A program made the position numbers and the translations under genes. Shown here piece after piece: positions 17,876-27,100 of a DNA stretch of 64,000 nucleotides. The notes under the pieces are model-generated. The model saw only the letters and a program-made list of their open reading frames with translations, had not been told where the DNA came from and made no database searches. Origin of the DNA: Pyrinomonadaceae bacterium (GTDB taxonomy: Bacteria; Acidobacteriota; Blastocatellia; Pyrinomonadales; Pyrinomonadaceae); contig JAIBCC010000013.1 of assembly GCA_019694395.1 (NCBI GenBank), forward strand, positions 62,001 through 126,000, read 5' to 3'. Each line of letters starts with the position of its first letter. Position 1 is the first letter of the stretch.

Positions 17876-20800
17876 TAATGGAAAAATCCTCCCGTAATAA
17901 GGTTAAATTTGGGTTGTAATAAGGGTCATTTAAAATAGTGTCTCTCCAAAAATTCTTCATATAATTAACCTCGTTATTAAACCTCAAAACTTTTTCCGGG
18001 GCTTCATCTGAGCCACGACTAACTGATTCATAGTGATAAAGTTCTGCGTATGGGGTATAGACTATTAAAAACCCTTTTTCGCGGATTCTCAGGCAAAAAT
18101 CTACGTCATTAAACGCCACTGCCAGATTTTCTTCGTTAAATCCTCCCAAAGATTGAAAAACTTCATTTCTAACCATTAGACAGGCTCCTGTTACGGCTGA
18201 TAGATTTTGGATTGCTTTGGCACGACTAAAGTATCCGGGGTGTTCTTTTGGAAAGTATTTGTGAGAATGACCGGCAACACTCCCAATTCCAACTATTACA
18301 CCTCCATGTTGAAGCGTGTCATCTGGGTAAAGTAATCTGGCTCCAACTGCCCCAACCTCCCGGCGGACAGCGTGTTCAACCATTGCTTCTAACCAATCGG
18401 GGTTGATTACTTCGGTATCGTTATTTAAGAACAATAATATTTCGCTTTTAACCGAATTGGCGGCAAAGTTGTTGATTGCAGAAAAATTAAAAGGAAACGG
18501 ATATTTTATTACCGAAATATTGGGTTCTTGGGTTATTAGTTGAAAATATTCAAAGGTTTTTGTTTCAACGCTATTGTTATCAACGACCACTATTTCGTAA
18601 TTTGAGTAGCGGGTTTTTTCTTTAATACTACCAATACATTTTTCTAGTAGCTCAAATTTATCGCAGGTTGGGATGATGATACTGACACTAGGTTGAGACT
18701 TTATTTTTCGTTTAACTCCGATTAGATTATCAGCCAGACCGGGAAATACCTCCGCTTCAATTTTCAGTCGCTTAAAATGCTCGGTAACTGCTTTTAACTG
18801 TGCTTGTTTGGCATAATTTTTTTCATTCAAATTAAAAGAGGTTGAACCGGGAGACATTCTCCAGTGATAAAGGATTTTAGGAATGTGAAATATTTGTGAA
18901 GTTTTTTCAATGAATCTTAAAACCAAATCATAGTCTTGCGCTCCATCAAATTCTGACCGAAACCCCCCAACTTGGTCAAAAATGGATTTTTTATAAACCC
19001 CCAAATGACAGGTATACATCATTGAATTAAAGAGATCAGGGGACCAATCAGGTTTGAAATGCGGGTCGCAACGATTTCCTTCCAGATCAATTTTGTCCTC
19101 GTCACTATAAATCATATTGGCAGAAGGCTGGTTATTTAACAAAATCACATTTTCTAGAAGGGCATTTGGGCTAAGTTCGTCATCGTGGTCTAAAAGTGCA
19201 ATAAAGTCACCTTTTGCAATCGAACACGCTTCATTTGAGTTACCGGAAATTCCTAGATTTTTGGGTAAAAATCTAACTTTAATGCGATTATCTCTTTGAA
19301 CAAAATCGTCTAAGATTTCCTTAACGTGCGGTAGTGTAGATGCACCATCAGCAAGACAGAGTTCCCAATTTTGATAGGTTTGATTTCTTACACTATCAAT
19401 CATCGCTTTTAGCATTGATGGTTCTGTGTTAAAAACCGGTGTAATTACACTGATTAAAGGTTGATAAAATAAATCTGTATTAACCAAAGCTGAAGACTCA
19501 TTTTCTTGTATCCATTGCTGATAAGCACTAATTGGGAGAGGCAATTGCTGTAATTTAGTATTCTCAACAATTAGTTTGGGTGATTCCGTTAAATTAGTTT
19601 GGTTATTTGAGTTAATCAGATTGTTACGGCGTTTTCCCAAAGTAAACAACAGGAAACGCCACAATAAAATAGTTACCCCGCTTGATTTATAGGTTAAAAT
19701 TGCACTCTCAACTAAATCACAAATCCGAGCAGTTCGCTTTGCTCCTAATACTTTGGTAAATGATTTTTTGGTTTTTCTTAAAGGTGCGGTAATCTTCCAA
19801 GAATTACTTTGAAGTGCCTGCTGAACTTTTTCATACTCATTATTTAAGATCTCATTAAGTTGGGCTATTTCATTATTTAAGGAAGAAATTTGTTGGTTAT
19901 GTTTATCTACTGTGTCTTGTAAATTTTGATTGGATTTTTCTATCTCCAATTTTTGGTTTTCCACCAAATTGCTTAATATTTCGTTTTGAGAATTAACCTT
20001 AGAAATTGATAAATTTAGATTATTTATGGTTAAATCTTTTTCTTGGAGCAGTTGTGAAAAGCTATTTATGTGCTTATCTTTTTCCGAAATAGTTTGGGAA
20101 AAATTGTTAATATGCCCATCTTTTTCCAGAATAAACTGTGAGAGGTTAGAAATATGTGTATCTTTTTCAGAAATTATTCGATTTAAATTTTGGATCTGCT
20201 CATCTCTTGCAAAGATAGTATTTTTCGATTCTTCTAGTTGATACCTTTGGATTTGATAAGAACCAAGGGTATTAAAATATTTTTTTATCAGTTGCTTTTC
20301 AACTTCATCAGCAACCAGCCAATCTAAGAATTTTGGCGATTTATCCTTATTAAGTTGGATAACTCCAAGTCCGTGAGAATGAAAGAATTCTAAGTTTGCG
20401 GGAAACTTTACCTTAATTTCCATCCATAATTTCCACACGCCAAAACCTTTTTCTCTGACATTCGTATCGTGAAAAATTACTGTCGCCTTGGGAGAAAGTT
20501 TAGGCAACCAACTTTCAAAGTCGTTTTTAACCGCAGCATAAGTGTGTAAGCCGTCAATATGAAGCAAATCAATTGATTCATCCTCAAAATATTTGATTGC
20601 TTCATCAAAAGTCATTCTCAATAAACTGGAAAAATCTTGATAAAGTTCTTGATTGGTTTTTTTTACTTGAGTAAAAATTTCTTCGCCGTAGTAGCCTGAA
20701 TGCTCGTCCCCTTTCCAAGTATCTATTCCAAAACATTTGGTTTGCAGATTTCCTTCTTTTACCTCCTGACAAAATGAAAAATATGAATTGCCCGAATGGG

Positions 20801-20939
20801 TTCCGAGTTCAACAAAAATCCTGGGTTTAATCTCTTTTATTATCCAAGCTGCAAACGGAAGATGTCCTACCCAAGAAATGGGAGATTGTAGGTGTTGCGG
20901 CGAGAATGATGCCGCTAAAATTAAACTTTTATAATCCAT
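17868..20939 (-). CDS. Methyltransferase-like / coiled-coil / double GT2 glycosyltransferase
   Basis: The 1023-residue cytoplasmic protein has four parts. Residues 1-200 are a class I SAM methyltransferase-like domain: VELGTHSGNS at 43-52, DLLHIDGLHTY at 124-134, FHDTN at 156-160. Residues 235-375 form a coiled coil containing four 14-residue repeats, ending with the SNSWKITAPLR motif that often links coiled coils to GT2 domains. Around 490-700 is a first GT2 domain (ISVITPVFN, YSDEDKID, HFKPDWSPD, WRMSPGST), and around 735-1010 a second (VSIIIPTCDKFELLE, FLNNDTEVI, GACLMVRNEVF, NDVDFCLRIR). Such proteins build or cap O-antigen-like glycans, and the coiled coil may act as a chain-length ruler. 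Its GT domains are paralogous to the 23.1-25.5 kb gene. It starts two bases after the ABC ATPase stop. Confidence 0.85.
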   Translation of the reverse strand: MDYKSLILAASFSPQHLQSPISWVGHLPFAAWIIKEIKPRIFVELGTHSGNSYFSFCQEVKEGNLQTKCFGIDTWKGDEHSGYYGEEIFTQVKKTNQELYQDFSSLLRMTFDEAIKYFEDESIDLLHIDGLHTYAAVKNDFESWLPKLSPKATVIFHDTNVREKGFGVWKLWMEIKVKFPANLEFFHSHGLGVIQLNKDKSPKFLDWLVADEVEKQLIKKYFNTLGSYQIQRYQLEESKNTIFARDEQIQNLNRIISEKDTHISNLSQFILEKDGHINNFSQTISEKDKHINSFSQLLQEKDLTINNLNLSISKVNSQNEILSNLVENQKLEIEKSNQNLQDTVDKHNQQISSLNNEIAQLNEILNNEYEKVQQALQSNSWKITAPLRKTKKSFTKVLGAKRTARICDLVESAILTYKSSGVTILLWRFLLFTLGKRRNNLINSNNQTNLTESPKLIVENTKLQQLPLPISAYQQWIQENESSALVNTDLFYQPLISVITPVFNTEPSMLKAMIDSVRNQTYQNWELCLADGASTLPHVKEILDDFVQRDNRIKVRFLPKNLGISGNSNEACSIAKGDFIALLDHDDELSPNALLENVILLNNQPSANMIYSDEDKIDLEGNRCDPHFKPDWSPDLFNSMMYTCHLGVYKKSIFDQVGGFRSEFDGAQDYDLVLRFIEKTSQIFHIPKILYHWRMSPGSTSFNLNEKNYAKQAQLKAVTEHFKRLKIEAEVFPGLADNLIGVKRKIKSQPSVSIIIPTCDKFELLEKCIGSIKEKTRYSNYEIVVVDNNSVETKTFEYFQLITQEPNISVIKYPFPFNFSAINNFAANSVKSEILLFLNNDTEVINPDWLEAMVEHAVRREVGAVGARLLYPDDTLQHGGVIVGIGSVAGHSHKYFPKEHPGYFSRAKAIQNLSAVTGACLMVRNEVFQSLGGFNEENLAVAFNDVDFCLRIREKGFLIVYTPYAELYHYESVSRGSDEAPEKVLRFNNEVNYMKNFWRDTILNDPYYNPNLTLLREDFSINV
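20010..20177 (-). repeat. Four 42-bp tandem repeats encoding a 14-residue coiled-coil unit
   Basis: The glycosyltransferase has four successive units of 14 residues with the pattern I-x-x-EKD-x-x-I-N-N-x-x-Q (residues about 255-310). Fourteen residues equal two heptads, so unit gain or loss would change the coiled-coil length without breaking register. Confidence 0.75.
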
Positions 20940-20941
20940 TT

Positions 20942-22273
20942 TTATTTTGCTACTTCCAGCTTTATATTCAGCATTGGAATTCCAACTAAGCCGGAAATGA
21001 CACTACTTGCTACTGACTTAAAGACAATTGCATCGTGTATCCAATGATGATGTTTGTGAACTTCCTGAGTGCCATTTGCGATTGCTACTGTGATGCTGTA
21101 ATCACCAATCGGCAAAACTGGCATATAAAATTTGAAATCCGCTTGAATTTTTTCATCTTTTTGACATTCAATTTGTTTTTCCCGGTAGGTCAAATATGTG
21201 TTATCTCCAAATAAAGTCTGTCCTAATCGGTCTTTTACAAAAAAACCTAAAATTGGCGAATCAAGTTTTTTATGAACTTTGGAAACGATTCGTAAGATTA
21301 CTTTTTCTCCACCTACTGCCCACGCCAGAGGTTTTTCGGTTTCATCAAGTAAATGGACAGTCTGAATACTCGCCCCACCCTCACCAAAAGATTGAGCATT
21401 AAGATTAAACTCAAATATTTGAAGATCATTGCGTAATTTGCTTTGATTGATGAATTTCAATCGTTGATCTTCAAGTTCCAGAGGCTCAATAATTTCTTTT
21501 TGCTGAACTATTTGGGGGATTGATTTTTTGGAATGAGCGGATTCATAAAGCGTTTCTAAATAATATTCGCAAACTGTTTTCGGACTTCCTTTTTCTCCTA
21601 CTTCTCCTTGATTTAACAAAATCGCTTGATTGCACAAATTGACCACTGCCCCGGTATCGTGGCTAACAAATAAAATTGTTCCTTTCTTCATAAACTCACG
21701 CAGAAAACGCATACATTTTTGGGTAAAAAAGGCGTCTCCAACAGCTAATGCTTCATCTATTACCAAAATATCCGCGTCAACGTGGGCGATGACAGCGAAA
21801 GCAAGACGCACAACCATTCCGCTGGAATACGTTTTGATCGGTTGTTCGATAAAATCTCCGATGTCGGCAAATTCGGCAATTTTATCGAATCTTTCGTCAA
21901 TTTCCTTGTTGCTTAAACCTAAAACCGAAGCATTCAAATAAACATTTTCCCGTCCGGTAAATTCGGGATTAAAACCTGAACCGAGTTCTAAGAGTGCAGC
22001 GACTCTGCCATTTGTTTGAATAGTTCCGTCGGTTGGGTTGAGCGTTCCGCAAATCATTTGCAACAAAGTGGATTTACCGCTTCCATTGCGTCCGACGATG
22101 CCGAATGTTTCTCCTTTTTTTACTTCAAAAGAGACATCTTTTAAAGCCCAAAATTCGCGGTAATATTGCTTGCGTCCACGGGTCAGCATTTGCATCAGAC
22201 GGTCACGCGGTTGATCGTAGATGTGATAGCATTTGCTCAGATTTTCAACTTTAATTGCAAAATTAGATAACAT
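20942..22273 (-). CDS. wzt: ABC transporter ATP-binding protein, Wzt type with C-terminal glycan-binding domain
   Basis: Powers export of lipid-linked O-antigen or other surface glycan through the adjacent permease. The ATG at 22273 is preferred over an upstream in-frame start at 22309 because AAAGGGG lies eight bases before it and the protein then begins at the family N-terminus. Walker A GRNGSGKST is at 61-69, the TYSSGM signature at 148-153, and Walker B DILVIDEALAVGD at 168-180. Residues about 275-440 are a beta-sandwich resembling the Wzt C-terminal domain, which in known systems recognises the end of the finished glycan. At 443 residues it is typical of such two-domain ATPases. It overlaps the permease gene by 11 bases. 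Confidence 0.93.
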   Translation of the reverse strand: MLSNFAIKVENLSKCYHIYDQPRDRLMQMLTRGRKQYYREFWALKDVSFEVKKGETFGIVGRNGSGKSTLLQMICGTLNPTDGTIQTNGRVAALLELGSGFNPEFTGRENVYLNASVLGLSNKEIDERFDKIAEFADIGDFIEQPIKTYSSGMVVRLAFAVIAHVDADILVIDEALAVGDAFFTQKCMRFLREFMKKGTILFVSHDTGAVVNLCNQAILLNQGEVGEKGSPKTVCEYYLETLYESAHSKKSIPQIVQQKEIIEPLELEDQRLKFINQSKLRNDLQIFEFNLNAQSFGEGGASIQTVHLLDETEKPLAWAVGGEKVILRIVSKVHKKLDSPILGFFVKDRLGQTLFGDNTYLTYREKQIECQKDEKIQADFKFYMPVLPIGDYSITVAIANGTQEVHKHHHWIHDAIVFKSVASSVISGLVGIPMLNIKLEVAK

Positions 22274-23084
22274 CAGCAAACCCCTTTCTGGTTTTTTGAA
22301 ACCAGACAAAACCTAACCAAGCAGTAAATAAGCCGCTTACGAAACTAACGGACAATCTATTTAAATCGGGATAATTACCCCAGAACAAAACTTCTCTAAA
22401 TTCATCAACAACGGTGGTTAAGGGATTTAGCGTCAAAATATTACGAAATATTCCTTCAGGTAAATTGGCAGCCGGGTAGAAAATTGGCGAGAGAAACATC
22501 ACCATAGTTACCAAAATCCCAACAATTTGTGATACATCCCGGAGATAAACCCCTAAGGAGGCTAATAACCAGGTAAACCCAATGATGAAAAGTAGTAGTG
22601 GAATAATTACTAAAGGAAAAAACAAAACGGTAAAATGGGGAATTCCAAACAAAATTAAATACGCAATTAGCCACACAACTAAACTAACTAAACCATGAAA
22701 ACCGACTGAACCTAGTGCCACCCAGGGTAAAATTTCTAATGGAAAAACTACTTTTTTAACGTAGTTGACATTGGAAAGTATCAAACTTGGGGCTCTGTTT
22801 ACACATTCTGCAAAGAGATTGAAAATTATCAACCCGGCAAATAAAATCAGTGCAAATTCGGTTTGTGATGTATTGTCCGAACGCCACCGAGACTTAAAAA
22901 TCACCCCGAAAACAAAGGTGTAAATTGCAAGCATTAACAAGGGGTTAAAAAATGACCACAGGATGCCCAACAATGAACCACGATACCTGCCGACTATTTC
23001 TCTTTTGACAAGTGTTTGGATCAGATTTCTGTTTTTCCAAAAGCTTTTAATCATTTCATTTGGTGAAATGGAAAAATTTTGCAT
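22263..23084 (-). CDS. wzm: ABC transporter permease, Wzm type polysaccharide exporter
   Basis: A 273-residue inner-membrane protein with six hydrophobic segments and the ABC2-type export motifs: VKREIVGRYRGSLLGILWSFFNPLLML near the N-terminus, ILSNVNYVKKVVFPLEILPW in the middle, and SPIFYPAANLPE before the last helices, with LNPLTTVVDEFRE after it. This is the TagG/KpsM/Wzm family. With the overlapping ATPase gene downstream it forms a complete exporter. It starts 18 bases after the end of the 812-residue glycosyltransferase gene; AAGGTG precedes the ATG. Confidence 0.93.
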   Translation of the reverse strand: MQNFSISPNEMIKSFWKNRNLIQTLVKREIVGRYRGSLLGILWSFFNPLLMLAIYTFVFGVIFKSRWRSDNTSQTEFALILFAGLIIFNLFAECVNRAPSLILSNVNYVKKVVFPLEILPWVALGSVGFHGLVSLVVWLIAYLILFGIPHFTVLFFPLVIIPLLLFIIGFTWLLASLGVYLRDVSQIVGILVTMVMFLSPIFYPAANLPEGIFRNILTLNPLTTVVDEFREVLFWGNYPDLNRLSVSFVSGLFTAWLGFVWFQKTRKGFADVI

Positions 23085-23102
23085 AGGAACACCTTCTTTG
23101 TT

Positions 23103-25541
23103 TCAACTTCTCCTAAAATTTTCCATGGAAAAGTCTTCTCTTTCCAAGGTTAAATTTGGGTTATAATACGGGTCTTTGGCTAAAATCTTTCCCCATTTTT
23201 CCAGCATATAATTCAATTCTTTTTGGAATCTTGGATTATTTTTTAAAGTTTGGTCGGAGCCTCGACTAGCAGACTCATAATGGTAGAGTTCAGCAAATGG
23301 GGTGTAAACAATCAAAAGATTTTTTTGTCTGATTCGTAAACAAAGATCTATGTCATTGAAAGCAACAGGCAAATTTTTTTCATCAAATCCTTTCAAAGAT
23401 TTGAATGTTTCCGCTTTTACCATCAGGCAAGCTCCGGTAACTGCTGAAACATTCTGAATAGTCTTGGCGCGATTAAAATAACCTGAATGATTGCTTGAAT
23501 AATATTTGTGAGAATGCCCTGCAATTTGGCTGATGCCAGTGATAATTCCAGCGTGTTGAACCGTATCGTTGAAATAAAGCAATCTTGCCCCAACCGCACC
23601 CACCTCGGAACGAATAGCGTGTTCAATCATTGAATCTAACCACTCATTTGAAATGACTTCAGTATCATTGTTTAAGAATAATAATAGCTCCCCCTTTGCA
23701 TGATTTGCTGCAAAATTATTGATTGCAGAAAAATTGAAAGGCTTTGAATAGTGAAGAACTTTAATGTCTTGTTTTACTGAAACTTGAGAAAGATAATCCA
23801 AAGTAGATGATTCAGAGCTATTGTTATCTACAATTATTATTTCGTAGTTTTTGTAATTTGTTTTAGTTTTAATGCTGTTAATACAATTTTCCAATAATTC
23901 TACTTTGTTACAAGTTGGAATAATAATAGTTGCTTTTGGGGCATTTGGGATGGTTCTTTTAACCCGTAAGGTATCATCAGTTAAACCCTTAATTACCTTA
24001 GCTTTAAGTCCAATTTTTTCCAGGTGTTTGGAAAGTAATTGTTTTCTCAGAACCCAATTTTCAGTTCCGATTTTATTTTGATGAAAAAGTATTTTAGGGA
24101 TATGAAAGATATTTTGAGTTTGTTCAATTAAACGCAAAACTAAATCAATTTGTTGTTCTTCTCTAAATTCTGGTCTAAACCCTCCGATTTTATTAACCAA
24201 ACTTCGACGATATAAACCAAGATTGCCGGTATACATTGTGGAGTAAAAATAATCAGGTGACCAATCAGGTTTGAAATGTGGTTGGCAACGATTGTCGTTC
24301 AAACTTAAAATATTTTCATCGCTATAAATAAAATCGGCATTTGATTGCTGATTAAGGAGAGAAACGTTTTCAAATAGGGCATTTGGAGCCAATTGATCCC
24401 CAGAATTAACAATGGAAATAAAATCCCCTTTGGTTAATTTGGAGCATTCGTTCAGATACTGAAATTTATCAACTTTTGTATCCAGAAAAACAGCCGTAAT
24501 TTGTGAATCTTTAGCAGAATAATTTTGAAGAATTTTTACTATTTCACTCTTTATGGAATAATCAGCAACCAAAGCGAGTTCCCAATTCTTATAACTTTGG
24601 TTTATTAAGGATTTAAAAGTTTTCTTAAACCCTTTCCAGGTTTCTTTATAAATATTGGTAATAATACTAATTAAGGGTTTGTAATTGAATTTGCATGATT
24701 GTTTCCTTTGTAGAGTTAATTCTTTGGAGCTGGGTTCAATTTGGGAAATTCTTCTTTGATTTTCCTTTTGGAATTTGCTGAATGTAATTTCTCCCGACGG
24801 AATTGAAAAGACTTTTTTTCCGTATCGTTTTATTAAGTCTAAAGTATTTTCCTTTCCGATTATTATTGAACGTGAAAAAACCTTCTTATTGCCGAGAGAG
24901 TTGTAAACCTTGATTTTAAGAAGATTAGTTCCGGTTGGAAAACTTTCAGGAGCAAATTTTACTGCGGCAGTAAACTGGTAAATTGATTGATTCTTGTTAT
25001 TTCGGAAAGATTGTTTTTCAAATTTAACCTCATTAATTTTCAAGTCATTTATAAATGCTTCTATTTTGTATATTTTCCCAATTCTTGTTTGAGTTAAACC
25101 TGAGATTTCCAAATTTCCTAAAGTAACCTCCCCTTCTCTGGGGCTGAAAATCTCGCCCTGAATTCTGGGATTAAAATAATTGTAAATAAAACTTTTTAGC
25201 CTTAGAAATGGGGTTGTCTGAAATAAATTCCAGTTCGTAGAGAATTGATTTAATTTTAATTTACTTTTGAATTTAAATAAAAATTGGTTTTGTTTGGAAA
25301 TAAATTGCTCTATCAAATTTTGTTTTTCAAAACGGTAAATTGAATGAACAAATTGAGTATTTTCAGTTTCAAATTTGTCTGGAAATAATGCTTCAGACAA
25401 ATTTAGATTACTACTAAAAGGTTTTAAAACAGAGTTTTCCATTACTTCTGAGATTTTTGTCAATTTTTGATAATTTGGGGATTTTTTAGTTTGAGTCTGT
25501 AAAATAGACAATAAATTCAAAAAAGGGGCTGAATTTCCCAA
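23103..25541 (-). CDS. Double GT2-type glycosyltransferase
   Basis: The first 290 residues have no recognisable domain beyond a beta-rich stretch around 130-230. A degenerate GT2 domain follows (ISIITNIYKETWKGFKK, DENILSLND, HFKPDWSPD). From about residue 540 there is a well-conserved second GT2 domain (ATIIIPTCNKVELLE, FLNNDTEVI, GACLMVKAETF, NDIDLCLRIR). Its C-terminal half closely parallels the 17.9-20.9 kb protein, so the two arose by duplication. It is first in the operon. The start is uncertain: the frame opens with TTG at 25541 with AGGAG 16 bases upstream, while the first ATG is at 25442 without a good ribosome-binding site. Confidence 0.8.
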   Translation of the reverse strand: MGNSAPFLNLLSILQTQTKKSPNYQKLTKISEVMENSVLKPFSSNLNLSEALFPDKFETENTQFVHSIYRFEKQNLIEQFISKQNQFLFKFKSKLKLNQFSTNWNLFQTTPFLRLKSFIYNYFNPRIQGEIFSPREGEVTLGNLEISGLTQTRIGKIYKIEAFINDLKINEVKFEKQSFRNNKNQSIYQFTAAVKFAPESFPTGTNLLKIKVYNSLGNKKVFSRSIIIGKENTLDLIKRYGKKVFSIPSGEITFSKFQKENQRRISQIEPSSKELTLQRKQSCKFNYKPLISIITNIYKETWKGFKKTFKSLINQSYKNWELALVADYSIKSEIVKILQNYSAKDSQITAVFLDTKVDKFQYLNECSKLTKGDFISIVNSGDQLAPNALFENVSLLNQQSNADFIYSDENILSLNDNRCQPHFKPDWSPDYFYSTMYTGNLGLYRRSLVNKIGGFRPEFREEQQIDLVLRLIEQTQNIFHIPKILFHQNKIGTENWVLRKQLLSKHLEKIGLKAKVIKGLTDDTLRVKRTIPNAPKATIIIPTCNKVELLENCINSIKTKTNYKNYEIIIVDNNSSESSTLDYLSQVSVKQDIKVLHYSKPFNFSAINNFAANHAKGELLLFLNNDTEVISNEWLDSMIEHAIRSEVGAVGARLLYFNDTVQHAGIITGISQIAGHSHKYYSSNHSGYFNRAKTIQNVSAVTGACLMVKAETFKSLKGFDEKNLPVAFNDIDLCLRIRQKNLLIVYTPFAELYHYESASRGSDQTLKNNPRFQKELNYMLEKWGKILAKDPYYNPNLTLEREDFSMENFRRS

Positions 25542-25939
25542 ATTCTCTCAAATTGACACACTCCTATTGTGAATAATTATGATGAAATAATTATCAGAAA
25601 GTCCTAACCGCTTAGGGCTTGGATTTCAGAAAAATTTAATTTAGGGGGGGAAATCAAACTTTTTAAGGTTTGGAATCGAAACTACTTGGGGGGTAGGAAT
25701 TCCATTGAAGTTTGAATTTCTAATTTTTATTTCAGGGAAGTTTATACTATAAAAAAAAATTAAATACAAGTGTATTTTATTTTTTTTTGTTCTGTAAATA
25801 CTGAAATTAATTAGGTTGAAGGAAACTTAAGTTTTTTATTTCCAGTTTGACCTATCCGAAAAAGTTTGGATAAATGATAGGTTAAGCGGTTTTTTGGTGG
25901 TTTAATTCCACATTTCCGATAAAAAAAATAAACATTTCC
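25542..25939. other. AT-rich regulatory gap upstream of polysaccharide operon
   Basis: Nearly 400 bases without a coding frame. It should hold the promoter of the minus-strand operon. Visible structures are ATAATTAT repeated as a dyad around GATGAA (25573-25594) and a stem-loop at 25600-25619, eight pairs including one G-T, around CCGC. No RNA gene is recognised. No copy of the bipartite dyad is present, which sets this operon apart from the glycoside hydrolase units. Confidence 0.4.
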
Positions 25940-27007
25940 CTAAGGTAAAAATGAACATTTTCCATCCTTTCCGATTCTTAGGTCAGTGAACCAATCAAGC
26001 CATCGGTATTTTAATTTTTGGGGAGCTAAATGCTCAACAATGCCAATGGATTTTCTGGGTTTTCCATCTCTTAAAGTTAAAGTCATTTCACTCAAGAACC
26101 GGACAAAGAAAAAATTTGAATCAATTACTTGAGTTTTTTTTATGCGGAGACGCATATTGTCTTCAGAAACCAGCCGAATCCTATTTGGAAATCTTAGTCC
26201 TAAAATATCCCGTGAAAAGCCTTGGGTTTCAAAATTCGCCGTGCCTTGTCTTAATTCACCATTTTTAACAACGTAAAATTTATTCGTTGGTTCAGTTGCT
26301 CCAATTTCTTGAAAACTATAAAAAACAGCAGTTGAATCGGCGAAATGAGCGCGTCCCCAATACCATTCCGAAATCGAATTGGGCAGCCAGCGCGAATCAA
26401 ATCGGTGATCGTGATAACCGGTTCCGCGAAAATGAGTTAGATCAATTAACTTGTCCGATCTATCAGTAACTTTGACATGTCCGGTAACATCAGCTCGAGG
26501 CGCAACTAGATTCCAATAATGTAAATTTTCAGAAATGTCGGCTTGATTTGTCTCAAAATCGCAATCAATAAAAAGCCATTCCAATTTTGCTTCAAGCTTT
26601 TTATTTTTGTGAAAGGTGGTGTTGATTTCTATCAAAAAACCTTTGCCATATGGGGCGGAATCAAATTTGAAAGAATTATTGCTCAAACGGCAAATCTTAT
26701 CTTCATTCGAATAAATAAAATCTGCTTCGGTAAATTCATTTATAGCTCGAAATAGAGGTTTTCCATCACGGTAAAAACAAAACATTAAAGCGGGAATTTT
26801 ATAATCTCGGTGGTTGGAATTGTAACGTGGAGAAAAAATGAAATTATCAAAAAATGTAATGGTCAGAGCCTCTCGTCCGTTGTCGCTGAGTGCGTCAAAA
26901 TAAAACCATTCGTAAGCCTTTGAATTACTTTTAGGATGCCAAACGTCATCCTTAATACAAGAAGTAAAGTGCAGCCTTTCAGCTAAAACCTGTTTAGTTC
27001 CAGTCAT
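25940..27007 (-). CDS. CrtC/AttH-like lipocalin-fold protein
   Basis: A 355-residue protein without signal peptide. WHPKSNSKAYEWFYFDALSDNG near the N-terminus, FDNFIFSPRYN, then FRGTGYHDHRFDSRWLPN and EWYWGRAHFADS in the second half match the layout of hydroxyneurosporene synthase (carotenoid 1,2-hydratase, CrtC) and AttH-like proteins, a double lipocalin-like beta barrel. CrtC adds water to acyclic carotenoids, but no other carotenoid gene is in the window, and many family members have no known substrate. I would annotate the fold rather than the reaction. It lies 94 bases after a separate gene that ends in its own terminator, so it is probably expressed alone. Confidence 0.65.
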   Translation of the reverse strand: MTGTKQVLAERLHFTSCIKDDVWHPKSNSKAYEWFYFDALSDNGREALTITFFDNFIFSPRYNSNHRDYKIPALMFCFYRDGKPLFRAINEFTEADFIYSNEDKICRLSNNSFKFDSAPYGKGFLIEINTTFHKNKKLEAKLEWLFIDCDFETNQADISENLHYWNLVAPRADVTGHVKVTDRSDKLIDLTHFRGTGYHDHRFDSRWLPNSISEWYWGRAHFADSTAVFYSFQEIGATEPTNKFYVVKNGELRQGTANFETQGFSRDILGLRFPNRIRLVSEDNMRLRIKKTQVIDSNFFFVRFLSEMTLTLRDGKPRKSIGIVEHLAPQKLKYRWLDWFTDLRIGKDGKCSFLP

Positions 27008-27038
27008 TAAATTTTACAAAGGTTGATTTGAAACACAA

Positions 27039-27071
27039 AAGCCTAAAAGTAAAATAAATACTCTTAGGCTT
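27039..27071 (-). terminator. Rho-independent terminator after the secreted helical protein
   Basis: On the minus strand AAGCCTAA, a 17-base loop, TTAGGCTT and a T-rich tail TTGTGTTT. It lies 30 bases past the stop of the gene ending at 27101. Confidence 0.6.
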
Positions 27072-27100
27072 AAAGTCAAAAAAAAATTATTATTTACAGT

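Noticed and set aside
20010..20177. 42-bp repeats as a CRISPR-like array
   Set aside because: Units are contiguous, in frame and encode coiled-coil heptads; there are no unique spacers.
22274..22309. Upstream start for the ABC ATPase gene
   Set aside because: It would lengthen the overlap with the permease gene to 47 bases and lacks a ribosome-binding site; the ATG at 22273 is preceded by AAAGGGG.
23321..23346. TTTTTTG-N11-AACAAAGA, same spacing as the bipartite dyad
   Set aside because: It matches 12 of 15 bases but misses both outermost positions, lies deep inside a glycosyltransferase gene and is in AT-rich sequence where such partial hits are expected.
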